Origin: Peribacillus sp. FSL H8-0477
Lineage (GTDB): Bacteria; Bacillota; Bacilli; Bacillales; DSM-1321
Assembly (NCBI RefSeq): GCF_038002765.1
Contig: NZ_JBBODE010000001.1
Coordinates: 1,860,001-1,924,000, forward strand
Reading direction: 5' to 3'
Length of the DNA: 64,000 bases
Shown: one piece after another, positions 1-9,462 of the stretch
Position numbering within the stretch: the first letter of the stretch is position 1
How the letters are laid out: each line of letters opens with the position of its first letter
Program-made: the position numbers and the translations under genes
Notes under the pieces: model-generated
Told to the model about the DNA's origin: nothing
The model's database searches: none
Seen by the model: the letters and a program-made list of their open reading frames with translations, nothing else

Positions 1-420
1 ACCAATCATTGAACTGTATGTATTTGCTGCCGTTTCAAGAAACCCTAGACCAATCGCGATTGCAAATAGGGCAAACAGGAACATCGTATAGGTTGCTAAA
101 TGTGATGCAGGATAAAACAATGAACAGCCTATAATATAAAATAATAGCCCAGTGATGATGGCGAACTTATAATTTGTCTTTTTAATAACCATTGATGCTG
201 GAATCGCTACCAGGAAGTACCCTCCGTAAAAGGCACTCTGTACTAAAGCGCTTGCAAAATCACTTAATTCAAACACACTTTTAAATTGAGTGATCAAGAT
301 ATCGTTCAAACTAGCCGCCATAGCCCACATCGCAAATAGAGATGATAACAGAATAAATTGCAGGATTGGAGTACGATTCAGATAGCCATCCGGCAGCTGT
401 ATGATGTTTGGTTTTTTCAT
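1..420 (-). CDS. FucP/DeoP-family MFS sugar:proton symporter (3' part cut off by window edge)
   Basis: The first 140 residues of a major facilitator permease are present; the rest lies outside the window. The N-terminus reads like E. coli L-fucose permease FucP: an L-N-D-I-L motif (Asp40) in the first membrane helix and L-E-T-A-A-N (Glu129) in a later one. These match the Asp46 and Glu135 that FucP uses for proton coupling and sugar binding. About four membrane segments are visible. The ATG has a GGGAG ribosome binding site. The gene follows deoR but is separated from it by a terminator and has its own promoter with a DeoR-type operator. Because Salmonella DeoP, a 2-deoxy-D-ribose permease, belongs to the FucP family, I infer deoxyribose or a deoxynucleoside-derived sugar as substrate; fucose itself is less likely. 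Confidence 0.88.
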   Translation of the reverse strand, partial: MKKPNIIQLPDGYLNRTPILQFILLSSLFAMWAMAASLNDILITQFKSVFELSDFASALVQSAFYGGYFLVAIPASMVIKKTNYKFAIITGLLFYIIGCSLFYPASHLATYTMFLFALFAIAIGLGFLETAANTYSSMIG

Positions 421-516
421 TTTTACACTCCCTTATAATGAATGAAATACTCTTCGATGAACGGTTTCTTTCTTGTAACTTCTCCCTAATTTAGTAACAA
501 TTAATTTAATAGTTAA

Positions 517-545
517 AGAATAGCACTCTATTGAACAAATGTAAA
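517..545 (-). promoter_or_regulatory. SigA-type promoter of the FucP-like permease
   Basis: On the minus strand, TTTACA (540-545) and TATTCT (517-522) are separated by exactly 17 bp. A DeoR half-site (TTTGTTCAAT, 530-539) fills the spacer between -35 and -10, so bound repressor would cover the promoter. Confidence 0.75.
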
Positions 546-551
546 CGCTCG

Positions 552-569
552 CATGAAATTTCGTTCATT
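552..569 (-). promoter_or_regulatory. DeoR-type operator palindrome
   Basis: The minus-strand sequence AATGAACGAAATTTCATG agrees at 14 of 18 positions with the B. subtilis dra operator as I remember it (ATTGAACAAAATTTCAAT). It sits just upstream of the -35 box, and a direct repeat of its 3' half lies between -35 and -10. This is the same two-part layout described for the B. subtilis deo promoter. Confidence 0.75.
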
Positions 570-586
570 TTAACTAAATTTATAAA

Positions 587-630
587 AAAAAGGATTTTAG
601 CATGGCCATTTGCCTGCTAAAATCCTTTTT
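587..630. terminator. Bidirectional terminator between deoR and the permease gene
   Basis: A 16-bp perfect stem (587-602 with 615-630) surrounds a 12-nt loop, with A/T tracts on both sides. It overlaps the deoR stop codon and should end the deoR transcript before the permease promoter. Confidence 0.85.
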
Positions 631-1565
631 TACTCAAGAAGTGCTCGTGCTGTATATTGATCTGTTATGAAGGTATTTGCATACCCGCCTGTCAACGCTG
701 CCTTAATCGCTCTGACTTTATCTTCTCCTCCGGCAACTAGAATACTTTTTTCTTTCTTTCTCAGTTCCTCTAAATCAATTCCGACCGTACGGCTATTTAT
801 ACTTTCGTTGCTTATATGCCCCTCATCATCAAAAAAACGCGAACAAATATCACCTACAGCATGCTGCTGAAGATCATTTTTTTCTTCGGCTCCTAAATAC
901 CCCAGCTTAAAAAGTAACGTATCTTCTTTCACCGTACCAACCGTAAATATGGCCAGATTCGCTTGTCTCCCCATTTCAATGATCCTTTGTATATGGCTGT
1001 CCTCTTCCACCAGCTGTTTAAGAGTAGGCGTTTCAAAAATAACCGGTAAAGGTAAATAACGAGTTATCGTATGAAAGGCATTGGCAAACAAAGCAGCAAT
1101 CTCTGCCGCATAGGTAATGTTGTGGGAATGACTCACGCCTCCCTTTAACTGCACTACTTCAACCCCATGAACACGCTTACTTTTTAACCGAGAAGCCACC
1201 GAAAATAACGTTGTTCCCCACGTTATTCCAATAATATCGCCATCTTTTACAACCTGATTCAGATAATTCGCTGCTGTTCCTCCAATATGCTTTGTAATCT
1301 CTTCATCATCATTTAGCGGCGAATAACAAACATCAACATGATTCAACCGATACTTTTCCTTAAGCCGCTTAGACAGCTGATGAATATCCTCTAATGGATC
1401 GTCTATTTGAATGCTTACATACCCCTGTTCCTTCGCGTACTGTAATAGCCTGGATACCGTTGGTCTTGAAACCCCAAGTCTAACAGAAATCTCTTGTTGG
1501 CTATAATCCGATTGATAATATAACCTTGCAGCAGAAATACTAAGTCTTTGTTTATCCTGATCCAT
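630..1565 (-). CDS. deoR: Deoxyribonucleoside regulator DeoR (SorC/DeoR sugar-binding family)
   Basis: A 311-aa repressor of the SorC type, nearly the same length as B. subtilis DeoR (about 313 aa). Residues 15-55 hold the helix-turn-helix (YYQSDYSQQEI...SRPTVSRLL). The remainder is the phosphosugar-binding domain, with W-G-T-T near 115, the V-V-Q-L-K-G-G stretch near 140 and a C-terminal V-A-G-G. In B. subtilis the effector is deoxyribose-5-phosphate and the target is dra-nupC-pdp. Here the next gene is a FucP-like permease with a DeoR-type operator, so the local target appears to be sugar uptake. The start ATG follows AGAGGGGAAGT. dra, nupC and pdp are not in the window. Confidence 0.92.
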   Translation of the reverse strand: MDQDKQRLSISAARLYYQSDYSQQEISVRLGVSRPTVSRLLQYAKEQGYVSIQIDDPLEDIHQLSKRLKEKYRLNHVDVCYSPLNDDEEITKHIGGTAANYLNQVVKDGDIIGITWGTTLFSVASRLKSKRVHGVEVVQLKGGVSHSHNITYAAEIAALFANAFHTITRYLPLPVIFETPTLKQLVEEDSHIQRIIEMGRQANLAIFTVGTVKEDTLLFKLGYLGAEEKNDLQQHAVGDICSRFFDDEGHISNESINSRTVGIDLEELRKKEKSILVAGGEDKVRAIKAALTGGYANTFITDQYTARALLE

Positions 1566-1806
1566 ACTTCCCCTCTTTTCTCTCTAACAAATTAGAGCTG
1601 GGCCGAAAACAACATTCTCTTACCATTATTCTTATAGTATCAAATTTCCCCTGCTTATATTTGATCCATTTCCCTAAAATCCAAAATCTGCTAACTTTAT
1701 TTAATGAAATACCAGTTGTATTTAAACCAACTGCGTTTTTAGAGGGTAATTATTTTTGAATTAGAGCAAAATATAAAAGCAGCTATTACGGAGAGGAAAT
1801 ATACAT

Positions 1807-3180
1807 ATGTTTAGAATGAATCTTCTTGATAAGTATGTTAAGAAATATACAAGAATGTCAAACAGAGAATTGTCTCATACGATTCAATCTAACTTGTGGT
1901 TTACGCCTGTATTATATGTATTTTTCACTTTTCTTTTTGTGGGTGTTGCATTTACTGCTGACTTCCAATATGAACTGGGGAAAAATATGAGACCTTATTT
2001 TTCCGTAGATTATAGTTTAACTCAAGCACTTGTCGGTACACTTACAGCAGCTATTTTGACATTGACTACGTTCACATTCAACTTGATTCTGTTAGTTTTC
2101 ACGACATTTTCCGGACAATTTTCACCCCGCATGTTGAAAAATTTCATCGCTAGTAAAAGCACCCAACGCGTACTTGGGATATTCACGTCAAGTTTTTTCT
2201 ATATGTTACTATGTTTTCTATTTTTAAATAAAGAAACAGCACAATACTATTTTGCAGTACCCGTTTTCGCAACATTGATAGCTGCCTTATCGATGGGAAC
2301 GTTTATCTTTTTTATTAATCACGCGGTCGAATGGCTGCAAGTTAACCAGATGACTTATGACATGAAAAAAGAAGCGTTAAGTATTGTAAAAAGTACATTA
2401 GAAGATGAAGTTGATCCGTATAAAGTAAAAGATATAAGCATAGTTAACGACCAATCATACAAGAGTAAGGGATTGACTATTACAGCTAGAAAATCGGGCT
2501 ACATTCAACTCGTCGATTTTATTACGATGATTGAAGAAGCTCAAAAAGATGACATCGTTATTCGTTTGGAATATACAATAGGAAATTATGTCTTTGCTTC
2601 TACGCCTATCATAACGTTTTGGAAAGAAAGCGCGATTGAAATAGACGAGCTAAAGTATCTTTCTCTTATTAGTATTAGAAGAAAGCAAACAGAAGTTCAA
2701 GATATTGAATTCAGTATAAACAAACTAGTAGAAGTTGCGATTAGGTCCATCGGACATTATGATCCCAAAACTGCTACGAATGTCATCTATCAAATTGGTG
2801 AGATCCTTGCTTCGATTTCACGTGAATCCATATTTTCAAATTATTTAAAGGATGAAAGTAATAAGCTTCGGATTATTTTACAGAAAAGGGAGTTCAACCA
2901 TTATCTGTATCATGGTTTTGGTTATATTAGACACTATGCTAAAGATAATGTCATTGTATCTACTGAAATTATAAAAGTATTAGATTTAATGGCCCATTCC
3001 CTTAATACACGCGACTATAAAGCCGTTTGGGAATTTGGATTATTTACAGCAAGTGGATTTGACGATCAATTTTTATATAAAATTGACCACCAACAATTTT
3101 ACCAAGCCCTTTCTAACCTTGCTGTTACAACAAAACATGAAAAAGAATATGAGGAGTACTGGGAAAATAGAAAAAAATAA
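1807..3180 (+). CDS. DUF2254 family membrane protein
   Basis: A 457-aa protein of unknown function that fits the DUF2254 family. Four hydrophobic segments lie in the first 180 residues (about 32-52, 75-100, 120-140 and 148-170), followed by a large soluble C-terminal region. The FTFNLILLVFTTFSGQFSPR stretch between helices 2 and 3 is typical of the family. The ATG follows GGAGAGGAAATATACAT. It is transcribed away from deoR, alone, and ends in its own terminator. No reaction can be assigned. Confidence 0.85.
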   Translation: MFRMNLLDKYVKKYTRMSNRELSHTIQSNLWFTPVLYVFFTFLFVGVAFTADFQYELGKNMRPYFSVDYSLTQALVGTLTAAILTLTTFTFNLILLVFTTFSGQFSPRMLKNFIASKSTQRVLGIFTSSFFYMLLCFLFLNKETAQYYFAVPVFATLIAALSMGTFIFFINHAVEWLQVNQMTYDMKKEALSIVKSTLEDEVDPYKVKDISIVNDQSYKSKGLTITARKSGYIQLVDFITMIEEAQKDDIVIRLEYTIGNYVFASTPIITFWKESAIEIDELKYLSLISIRRKQTEVQDIEFSINKLVEVAIRSIGHYDPKTATNVIYQIGEILASISRESIFSNYLKDESNKLRIILQKREFNHYLYHGFGYIRHYAKDNVIVSTEIIKVLDLMAHSLNTRDYKAVWEFGLFTASGFDDQFLYKIDHQQFYQALSNLAVTTKHEKEYEEYWENRKK

Positions 3181-3219
3181 ACCCTAAACCATCCATCTGG
3201 ACAGTTTAGGGTTTATTTT
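3174..3219. terminator. Bidirectional terminator for the DUF2254 gene and ssrA
   Basis: A 16-bp stem (3174-3189 with 3204-3219) has A-rich and T-rich flanks on both sides and includes the DUF2254 stop codon. Read on the minus strand it lies just past the tmRNA 3' end. A smaller CCGC/GCGG hairpin at 3233-3246 lies between them. Confidence 0.8.
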
Positions 3220-3255
3220 ATTAAATATATCTCCGCCTTAAGCGGTTAATGGTAA

Positions 3256-3613
3256 TGGAGACGGCGGGAGTCGAACCCGCGTCCAGACATATCGGCACTT
3301 AAGCTTCTACGAGTGTAGTCGACATATTCGCGTTTCGCAAACCCTTTAGCCTATCGACAGGCGGCAGGATAGCTAGTCTGATTGGTCTCTTCCTTCATCC
3401 TCAGACGGTGGATTCCGGCGTATCCCACTAGAGTGAGTCCCTTACCCTACCACGTGGGCTATGGAGGGAGGAACAGCTATCGGCTGTTGTTACGCAGCGA
3501 AAGCTAGGTTGTTGTTTTGTTTGCCAGTTATAGGCTTTGACGTTTTAACGAGGCCGATCCCCTCGACTCGCAACCTAAGCTCGAACTATCCCTGTCGAAT
3601 CCGTAGCGTCCCC
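3256..3613 (-). ncRNA. ssrA: Transfer-messenger RNA (tmRNA)
   Basis: The RNA rescues stalled ribosomes with SmpB. The 5' GGGGAC (3613-3608) pairs with the 3' GTCTCC, and the 3' end carries an alanyl-tRNA-like T arm (GGTTCGACTCC). The tag reading frame, entered at the resume site after ACTGGC, encodes GKQNNNLAFAA followed by TAA; the usual resume alanine would precede it. After the discriminator A (3256) the DNA reads TTA, so the CCA end is not encoded and must be added after transcription. Length is about 358 nt. smpB and rnr lie directly upstream. Confidence 0.96.
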
Positions 3614-3690
3614 AGAATATAAATGGAGCGTACGAGAATTGAATAGATCAGCTTTGATGCTGATATTCAGTTGTCATTGGTACATTCTTT

Positions 3691-3718
3691 ATTATACCAG
3701 CATTCGCAGGAAAATCAA
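3691..3718 (-). promoter_or_regulatory. Extended -10 promoter of ssrA
   Basis: On the minus strand TTGATT (3713-3718), a 16-bp spacer and TATAAT (3691-3696) preceded by TGG form an extended -10 promoter. It starts about 70 nt before the mature tmRNA 5' end, which implies a leader removed by RNase P. It lies only 18 bp from the smpB stop, so tmRNA can be made independently of the smpB transcript. Confidence 0.75.
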
Positions 3719-3736
3719 TCATATCGTTCAGCCAAT

Positions 3737-4204
3737 CTATTCCTTTTGACGATCGCGGAAGGCACGCTCGATATCACGTTTTGCTTCTTTCTTTTTGAGA
3801 TCGTCACGTTTGTCGTATTGTTTCTTCCCTTTACCAAGCCCGATTAACACTTTAGCAAAACCATTTTTCAGATACATTTTCAGCGGTAAAATGGTATAGC
3901 CTGGTTCTTTTGTATCACCAATCAGTTTATTAATTTCTTTACGGTGCAGAAGGAGTTTTCTCGTCCGCAATGGATCATGATTAAACTGATTTCCTTGATC
4001 GTATGGGCTGATGTGCATATTATGCAGCTGTAGTTCACCATTTTCAATACGAGCAAAAGAGTCTTTAAGATTAACCTTTCCTGCTCGGATGGCTTTAATT
4101 TCTGTTCCCACCAATACAATTCCTGCTTCGTAGGTTTCTTCAATCGCAAAGTCATGAAAGGCTTTTTTATTTTGAGCCAATTGCTTTCCGGATCCCTTTG
4201 GCAT
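3737..4204 (-). CDS. smpB: SsrA-binding protein SmpB
   Basis: A 155-aa tmRNA-binding protein of normal length. Family hallmarks are visible: an N-terminal [20 protein letters not shown] segment, the [11 protein letters not shown] loop, and the C-terminal basic tail ([24 protein letters not shown]) that enters the empty A site. It is the last gene of the est-rnr-smpB block, 57 bp after rnr, with ssrA next to it. Confidence 0.97.
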   Translation of the reverse strand: MPKGSGKQLAQNKKAFHDFAIEETYEAGIVLVGTEIKAIRAGKVNLKDSFARIENGELQLHNMHISPYDQGNQFNHDPLRTRKLLLHRKEINKLIGDTKEPGYTILPLKMYLKNGFAKVLIGLGKGKKQYDKRDDLKKKEAKRDIERAFRDRQKE

Positions 4205-4261
4205 TTTACTCTCCCCTTTTTAACTAATAGGATAGAGCCCTAAACGGACTCTATCACTATT

Positions 4262-6640
4262 TTATCTCTTTTTAGGTTTTCTTTTCCGCTTCGCTGCGGG
4301 TGCATTTTCATAATACTTTTTGTTCTTTCGCGGCTTATCGGAAGACTTAGCACCAGTTTTAGCATTACGTCCGCTGCCTTGGCCGTTTCCGCTTCCTTTT
4401 CGCTCACTGCTTCCGCCACTATCCTTGCGGCGTCTATTCGTGCCATCAGGATTAGCCTTGAAAATCTGCTTACTTCCAGAGGTACGCGGTCGACTATTGA
4501 CCATTCCTAGAATTTCGAAGTCAACTGCACGTTCTTCTTTATTCACATTTGCTACGCGGATTGATATTTCATCACCGATTCTAAACACTTTACCGGTCCG
4601 TTCACCTATCATGGCAAGCTGACGTTCATCAAATCTGTAATAGTCATCTGTCATCGCGCTGACATGTACCAAACCTTCAATGGTATTCGGAAGCTCGACA
4701 AACATTCCAAAATTGGTAACAGAACCAATAATACCGTCAAACTCTTCACCAATCTTATCAAGCATGTACTCTGCTTTTTTCAGATCATCTGTTTCCCGTT
4801 CAGCATCAACAGCACGACGTTCACGTTTAGATGTATGATCAGCTATTTCAGGAAGCATTGCGTCCCATTTTGCTTTAGTCGCTTCATTTTGGTTTCCTTC
4901 AATCAAATACGTCCGAATCAAACGATGGACAATTAAATCCGGATACCGGCGAATAGGCGAAGTGAAATGTGTATAAAATTCCGTTGATAAACCAAAGTGT
5001 CCTAGGCTTTCCGGATCGTATTTCGCCTGCTGCATGGAGCGAAGCATAACCGTTGAAATAACCATCTCTTCTGGTTTCCCAGCAACCGCTTCAATAATCT
5101 GCTGTAAAGCTTTCGGTTGAATGGAGCTGGCTGATCCTCTGATTACATAGCCAAAATTCGTAATAAAATCAAAGAATCGCTGCAGTTTTTCTTCCTTAGG
5201 ATCTTCATGAATACGGTAAAGGAATGGCACCTTAAGACGGAAGAAATGTTCCGCAATTGTTTCATTGGCAGCCAGCATAAATTCTTCAATCAAGCGTTCA
5301 GCAACTGAACGTTCACGAACAACTACTTCTGTTGGGTGACCTTCGTCATCAACCAGAATTTTTGCTTCTTTAAAGTCAAAATCAATTGCACCGCGTTCCA
5401 TCCGTTTCATACGCAGAATGGCAGCGAGCTCCTCCATTTGTTGGAACATTGGGACAAGCGGTTCGTAGCGTTGCAATAATTCTTCATCTTTGTCGACAAG
5501 AATTTTTTTCACATCATTATATGTCATTCTCTCAGTTGTTCGAATCACACTTTCAAAGATATCATGATTAACCACTTTCCCTTTTGCATCAAACTCCATC
5601 TCACATGAAAGGGTAAACCGGTCAACCTGTGGATTTAACGAACAAATACCATTGGATAAGCGATGAGGAATCATCGGAATCACTCGGTCAACTAAATACA
5701 CACTCGTTGCCCGTTCGAATGCTTCACGGTCAAGTGGTGAGTTTTCTGTTACATAATGGCTGACGTCCGCAATATGAACGCCGAGCTTATAATTGCCATT
5801 TTCAAGTTTAGTAACAGTAACTGCATCATCTAGATCTTTCGCATCGGCACCATCAATAGTGACGAGTGTTTCTCCGCGAAGATCACGTCGATTACCGATA
5901 TCACTTTCCTCAATCGTATCAGGCACTTCATTTGCCTGGTTAAGTACGTCGTCAGGAAATTCCATTGGAAGACCATGCTTATGAATAACAGACAGGATAT
6001 CAACACCTGGATCATTTTTATGTCCAAGAATTTGCAAAACTTCTCCTTCAGCGCTTGTCCGTCCTTCTGGATAGGAAGTCAATCTTACTACGACTTTATG
6101 TCCCTCTACAGCACCACGAGACACATTCTTCGGAATGAAAATATCGTTAGCTATCTTCTTATCATCTGGGATTACAAATCCGAAATTTTTGCTTTCAGAG
6201 TACGTACCCACAACTTCTTTAATTCCGCGGTCAATAATCTTTTCAACAGAACCTTCTCTGCGTGAGCCCGAACTTTCTGAAGAGACTCTCACAAGAACGA
6301 TATCTCCATGCATAGCATTTTTCGTTTCATTAGGCGGAATGAAAATATCATCCACACCAGCTGGCTCATCAGGCGTTACAAATGCAAAGCCCTTAGGGTG
6401 ACCTGAAAGTTTGCCTCGAATGAGATTCATTTTTTGCGGAAGTCCATAACGGTTATTACGCGTTCGAATCACGCTTCCCTTTTCTTCCATTTTCACAAGT
6501 GCTTTAACAAAGTCCTTGAAATCTAATGAGTCTTCAATCCCAAGTGCTTCCTCAAGTTCTTGAACAGTTAACGGTTTATAAGCTTCATCTTTCATATAAG
6601 AAAGAAGCTTATCGTTAAAATAGCGTATCTTATCTTCCAT
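4262..6640 (-). CDS. rnr: Ribonuclease R, 3'-5' exoribonuclease
   Basis: A 792-aa processive exonuclease of the RNB family. It has an N-terminal winged-helix-like segment (about 1-70), two cold-shock-type OB folds (about 70-210), the RNB catalytic domain with the acidic cluster D263...D269-L-D-D272, an S1 domain (about 635-715) and a long basic Ser/Gly/Lys-rich tail (about 720-792). RNase R degrades structured RNA and works with tmRNA-SmpB on non-stop messages, which agrees with the smpB and ssrA neighbours. The start ATG follows a GGAGG-type site. Confidence 0.96.
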   Translation of the reverse strand: MEDKIRYFNDKLLSYMKDEAYKPLTVQELEEALGIEDSLDFKDFVKALVKMEEKGSVIRTRNNRYGLPQKMNLIRGKLSGHPKGFAFVTPDEPAGVDDIFIPPNETKNAMHGDIVLVRVSSESSGSRREGSVEKIIDRGIKEVVGTYSESKNFGFVIPDDKKIANDIFIPKNVSRGAVEGHKVVVRLTSYPEGRTSAEGEVLQILGHKNDPGVDILSVIHKHGLPMEFPDDVLNQANEVPDTIEESDIGNRRDLRGETLVTIDGADAKDLDDAVTVTKLENGNYKLGVHIADVSHYVTENSPLDREAFERATSVYLVDRVIPMIPHRLSNGICSLNPQVDRFTLSCEMEFDAKGKVVNHDIFESVIRTTERMTYNDVKKILVDKDEELLQRYEPLVPMFQQMEELAAILRMKRMERGAIDFDFKEAKILVDDEGHPTEVVVRERSVAERLIEEFMLAANETIAEHFFRLKVPFLYRIHEDPKEEKLQRFFDFITNFGYVIRGSASSIQPKALQQIIEAVAGKPEEMVISTVMLRSMQQAKYDPESLGHFGLSTEFYTHFTSPIRRYPDLIVHRLIRTYLIEGNQNEATKAKWDAMLPEIADHTSKRERRAVDAERETDDLKKAEYMLDKIGEEFDGIIGSVTNFGMFVELPNTIEGLVHVSAMTDDYYRFDERQLAMIGERTGKVFRIGDEISIRVANVNKEERAVDFEILGMVNSRPRTSGSKQIFKANPDGTNRRRKDSGGSSERKGSGNGQGSGRNAKTGAKSSDKPRKNKKYYENAPAAKRKRKPKKR

Positions 6641-6694
6641 CTAAAAAAACCCTCCTTTATGGGTGTATTACTTTTTTTATAAATTAACGAAGGG

Positions 6695-7441
6695 TTAATC
6701 AGACCATTCCAAGCTTTCTAAAAACTGATAAACGTCTTCATGAAGCTGTTCCTTCTCATGATCGAGAGTGATAACATGACCTGATTCTTCGTACCATTTC
6801 AAATGCTTATCTTCTGATTCTACTTCATTAAAAATGATGTTGGCGCTGTCCGTATTAATCATTTGATCATGCCGCCCCTGCACAACAAACACTGGTGCGT
6901 AAATATGGTCAACATGTTCACGAACATCGGCGATCATCTTTTGAAGCTCTTTTAATGTATTCATTGGAGTTTTCGCAAAGCTTGTCATTTCATGTTCTAT
7001 TTCTTCTGCTGTTTTACCTTCGCGTCTTTTATACTCCTTAGCATATGTAAGAACTCCTTGATACATCGTTTCTTCACTTTTAATATACATAGGCGCACAC
7101 ATTGGTACAATACCCTTTACAGGTACAGTGTAACCTAATTTAAGTGAAAATACCCCACCTAATGAAAGGCCTACGACAGCTATTTCATTATGACCCTTTG
7201 AACGTAAATAATCATAGGCAGTCATGACGTCCTTCCACCAGTCTATAGGACCTGTTTTTACCAACTCTTCCGGAGGAACTCCATGACCTGAATAGTGGGG
7301 TGCATGACAAGTATACCCTTTTCCTTCGAGAAATCTACCCAGCATCCTGACATCGCTTGAATTTCCCGTAAACCCGTGCAGCATTAAGACTGCTCGATTC
7401 CCGCCTTCAAAAGTAAAAGGCTTTGGAAGCTTAATTTTCAT
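6695..7441 (-). CDS. est: Carboxylesterase of the Est30/YvaK alpha/beta-hydrolase type
   Basis: A 248-aa alpha/beta hydrolase resembling Geobacillus Est30 and B. subtilis YvaK. The nucleophile elbow is G-L-S-L-G-G (Ser93), the oxyanion strand is M-L-H-G-F-T-G, the acid lies in G-R-H-D near residue 192 and the base in E-S-G-H near 222. It is predicted to cleave short-chain esters or acylglycerols in the cytosol. It precedes rnr by about 50 bp in the usual secG-est-rnr-smpB order. Here, however, a terminator and a 20-bp palindrome separate it from secG, so it probably has its own regulated promoter. Confidence 0.92.
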   Translation of the reverse strand: MKIKLPKPFTFEGGNRAVLMLHGFTGNSSDVRMLGRFLEGKGYTCHAPHYSGHGVPPEELVKTGPIDWWKDVMTAYDYLRSKGHNEIAVVGLSLGGVFSLKLGYTVPVKGIVPMCAPMYIKSEETMYQGVLTYAKEYKRREGKTAEEIEHEMTSFAKTPMNTLKELQKMIADVREHVDHIYAPVFVVQGRHDQMINTDSANIIFNEVESEDKHLKWYEESGHVITLDHEKEQLHEDVYQFLESLEWSD

Positions 7442-7492
7442 TTAAAGACTCTCCTTTATTCACATCACAATAATAACCGTCCTCCATTAAAA

Positions 7493-7512
7493 TTAATCAA
7501 ACGTTTGATTAA
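7493..7512. promoter_or_regulatory. 20-bp perfect palindrome upstream of est (probable operator)
   Basis: TTAATCAAACGTTTGATTAA is a perfect palindrome, 52-71 bp upstream of the est start codon and past the secG terminator. Its length and AT-rich ends fit a TetR-family dimer site. No such regulator gene is in the window. Confidence 0.5.
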
Positions 7513-7645
7513 GAAGAAACTAGGCTATAGCTAAGTATATACATAACTAACACTTATTCTTATTAGTATCCTCTTCTATTAAATCAGATAAACAGTCACC
7601 TTGCTATTTTTTTGACATAAAAGAAGGATCTGGTACCAAAAACAA

Positions 7646-7676
7646 CTAAAAAAAAGCCCAGCAGCTAAGCTAGACT
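7646..7676 (-). terminator. secG terminator
   Basis: An 8-bp stem with two G-U pairs (7655-7662 with 7669-7676), a 6-nt loop and a run of eight to nine T on the minus strand, about 16 bp after the secG stop. Confidence 0.75.
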
Positions 7677-7691
7677 TTTGAATCTTTACAA

Positions 7692-7931
7692 TTATAAGCC
7701 GAAATAAGTAACGGATAATGTTAAAATAAAGAACAATACAGATAATACAATCGTCATGCGATGAAGAACTAAGTCAAGACCGCGAGCCTTTTGTTTTCCA
7801 AATAATTGTTCAGCACCACCAGCAATAGCTCCTGATAAACCTGCACTTTTTCCGGATTGTAAAAGAACGCAGAGAATAAGCCCAATTGAAACAATAACTA
7901 AAAGAGTTACTAATAAAGTATGCATATACAT
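7692..7931 (-). CDS. secG: Preprotein translocase subunit SecG
   Basis: A 79-aa membrane protein with two hydrophobic helices (about 5-22 and 55-78), joined by the conserved [13 protein letters not shown] loop. It is an accessory subunit of the SecYEG channel. The ribosome binding site is a strong AGGAGGTG. It sits in the usual place upstream of est-rnr-smpB, but its transcript is ended by a hairpin. Confidence 0.95.
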   Translation of the reverse strand: MYMHTLLVTLLVIVSIGLILCVLLQSGKSAGLSGAIAGGAEQLFGKQKARGLDLVLHRMTIVLSVLFFILTLSVTYFGL

Positions 7932-8069
7932 CCACCTCCTAAAACCCGATAAACATTACTTTTACTGTACCACATTCTTGCTTCTGGAACAATCTTAGAT
8001 TTGTTAGAAATTGCAAAATATGACCTTGTTATGTCGATAAACTATTATAAAGAAAGAAGTGATATCAAA

Positions 8070-8618
8070 ATGTTTCAGAATATTCTTCGTTCTATAGATA
8101 TCCTAACCATCATCTTATCAGTGACAGCCATCTATTCGATGGTTTTCATGGAAACAGACCTTATCAATAGTCTATTAATTATTCTTTCTCCCCTTTTATT
8201 GTTGATCGCCAAGTATAAGGGCAGCCGAACATTATTGTTTCTCGCCTATTTATGCACCACGATTTTCTTCACTTCCATTATATACAATGCATTATCATCA
8301 GGCAGTACAGACTATTTCCATTCAGGTGCCTCATCCTTTTTTATCGCTTTGATAGCGCTAACAGTGAGTCTAAGTGCAGCTATTATTGGCTTTGGAACGA
8401 ATACACTAACGATATTGTGGATTTCCCTGCATATCCTCGTCCTGAGACAAACCTTAATTCTATATTCGGCCTCTGCATTTTTTGAACATTTTTGGTCGGA
8501 AAAAGCACTCAATACCGTTATCCGCCACGATTATCCATTTATTTTAATGATCGTCTGGCTTGGGCTGTTTTTAGATAAATATCAACGTGAACTTAGCCGA
8601 GAGTATATCTCGAGATAA
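8070..8618 (+). CDS. Uncharacterised integral membrane protein
   Basis: I do not recognise this protein. From the ATG at 8070 it is 182 aa with about five hydrophobic segments (N-terminal DILTIILSVTAIYSMVF, then LLIILSPLLLLIA, the LLFLAYLCTTIFFTS region, a long central stretch of about 35 residues, and a last one near the C-terminus). A basic cluster at the end (DKYQRELSREYISR) suggests a cytoplasmic C-terminus. The frame is also open from a TTG at 8001 and an ATG at 8031. I prefer 8070 because AAGAAGTGAT precedes it, although this site is weak. It stands alone, divergent from secG. Confidence 0.6.
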   Translation: MFQNILRSIDILTIILSVTAIYSMVFMETDLINSLLIILSPLLLLIAKYKGSRTLLFLAYLCTTIFFTSIIYNALSSGSTDYFHSGASSFFIALIALTVSLSAAIIGFGTNTLTILWISLHILVLRQTLILYSASAFFEHFWSEKALNTVIRHDYPFILMIVWLGLFLDKYQRELSREYISR

Positions 8619-8742
8619 TGGTATTTATTTACGGTTTACGATGTTAGTAATATGGAAAGGCTTGTTATATAATTCATACGGCTTGTTTATTATTGCAATA
8701 TAAAGTTGCAGGGAATAAATATGGTTATTGGAGGAAATAACA

Positions 8743-9453
8743 ATGTCTTCTGCTCGACTTAGCATCGTGCTCCTATCTTCTATCTTTTTAGCCTCTGGCT
8801 GTTCGATAAATGACAGTGAAGAAGGAAAAGTGAAAGTAAATGAACATAAAGAATCTGTAAAAGTAGAGAAAAACACGGAAGAAAGTGCAGTACTCGTGAA
8901 TAAAGAAAATAAGCTGCCGCAAGATTACCAAACGGATGATTTAGTTTATCCATCTATCCCATTTACATTTGAAGAGAAAATTGAAAAAAGAATGCTTAAA
9001 ACCGTTGCAGCATCCGCTATTGAGCGTTTATTCACCGCTGCAAGCAACGAAGGGTTAGGCTTAGCAGGTGTCTCTGCTTACCGCTCGCACGCTACCCAAG
9101 AATCGCTTTTTAACTATTATGTAGATAGGGACGGTCTCGAGGCAGCTCTGAGCTATTGTGCTGTTCCCGGTACAAGTGAACACGAAACAGGCTTGGCTAT
9201 CGATGTGACCGCTAGTGATGGCTCCTGCGCGGCAGAGGATTGCTTTGGTGATACAAAAGAAGCTGCTTGGCTTGCGCAACATGCAGCTGAGTATGGTTTC
9301 ATCATTCGTTATCCAGAAGGCAAAGAAGATATCACTGGTTATAAATACGAACCATGGCATCTTCGCTATGTAGGTACCGCCATTGCACATGAAATCACTG
9401 AACAAGATCTTACATTAGAAGAATACAGTCAGACCCTTGTAGTTAAACAATAG
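8743..9453 (+). CDS. VanY-type D-alanyl-D-alanine carboxypeptidase lipoprotein (M15B, YodJ/LdcB-like)
   Basis: A 236-aa zinc carboxypeptidase that trims peptidoglycan stem peptides outside the membrane. The N-terminus is a lipoprotein signal with lipobox L-A-S-G-C (Cys20), followed by a charged linker. The catalytic domain shows S-A-Y-R-S-H, the zinc motif S-E-H-x-x-G-L-A-I-D, and E-P-W-H-L-R near the end. The start at 8743 has GGAGG seven bases upstream; an in-frame TTG at 8728 overlaps that site and is not the start. A second pair of cysteines near C-A-A-E-D-C could form a disulfide. Confidence 0.9.
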   Translation: MSSARLSIVLLSSIFLASGCSINDSEEGKVKVNEHKESVKVEKNTEESAVLVNKENKLPQDYQTDDLVYPSIPFTFEEKIEKRMLKTVAASAIERLFTAASNEGLGLAGVSAYRSHATQESLFNYYVDRDGLEAALSYCAVPGTSEHETGLAIDVTASDGSCAAEDCFGDTKEAAWLAQHAAEYGFIIRYPEGKEDITGYKYEPWHLRYVGTAIAHEITEQDLTLEEYSQTLVVKQ

Positions 9454-9462
9454 TCCGTAAAT

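Noticed and set aside
1700..1760. SigB-like GGGTAA before the DUF2254 gene
   Set aside because: No -35 box at acceptable spacing; TTTAAA is about 18 bp away.
4240..6401. Several frames antisense or shifted within rnr
   Set aside because: They are shadows of the rnr coding sequence.
8001..8069. Upstream TTG/ATG starts for the membrane protein
   Set aside because: No ribosome binding site at either codon; the first hydrophobic segment begins after 8070.
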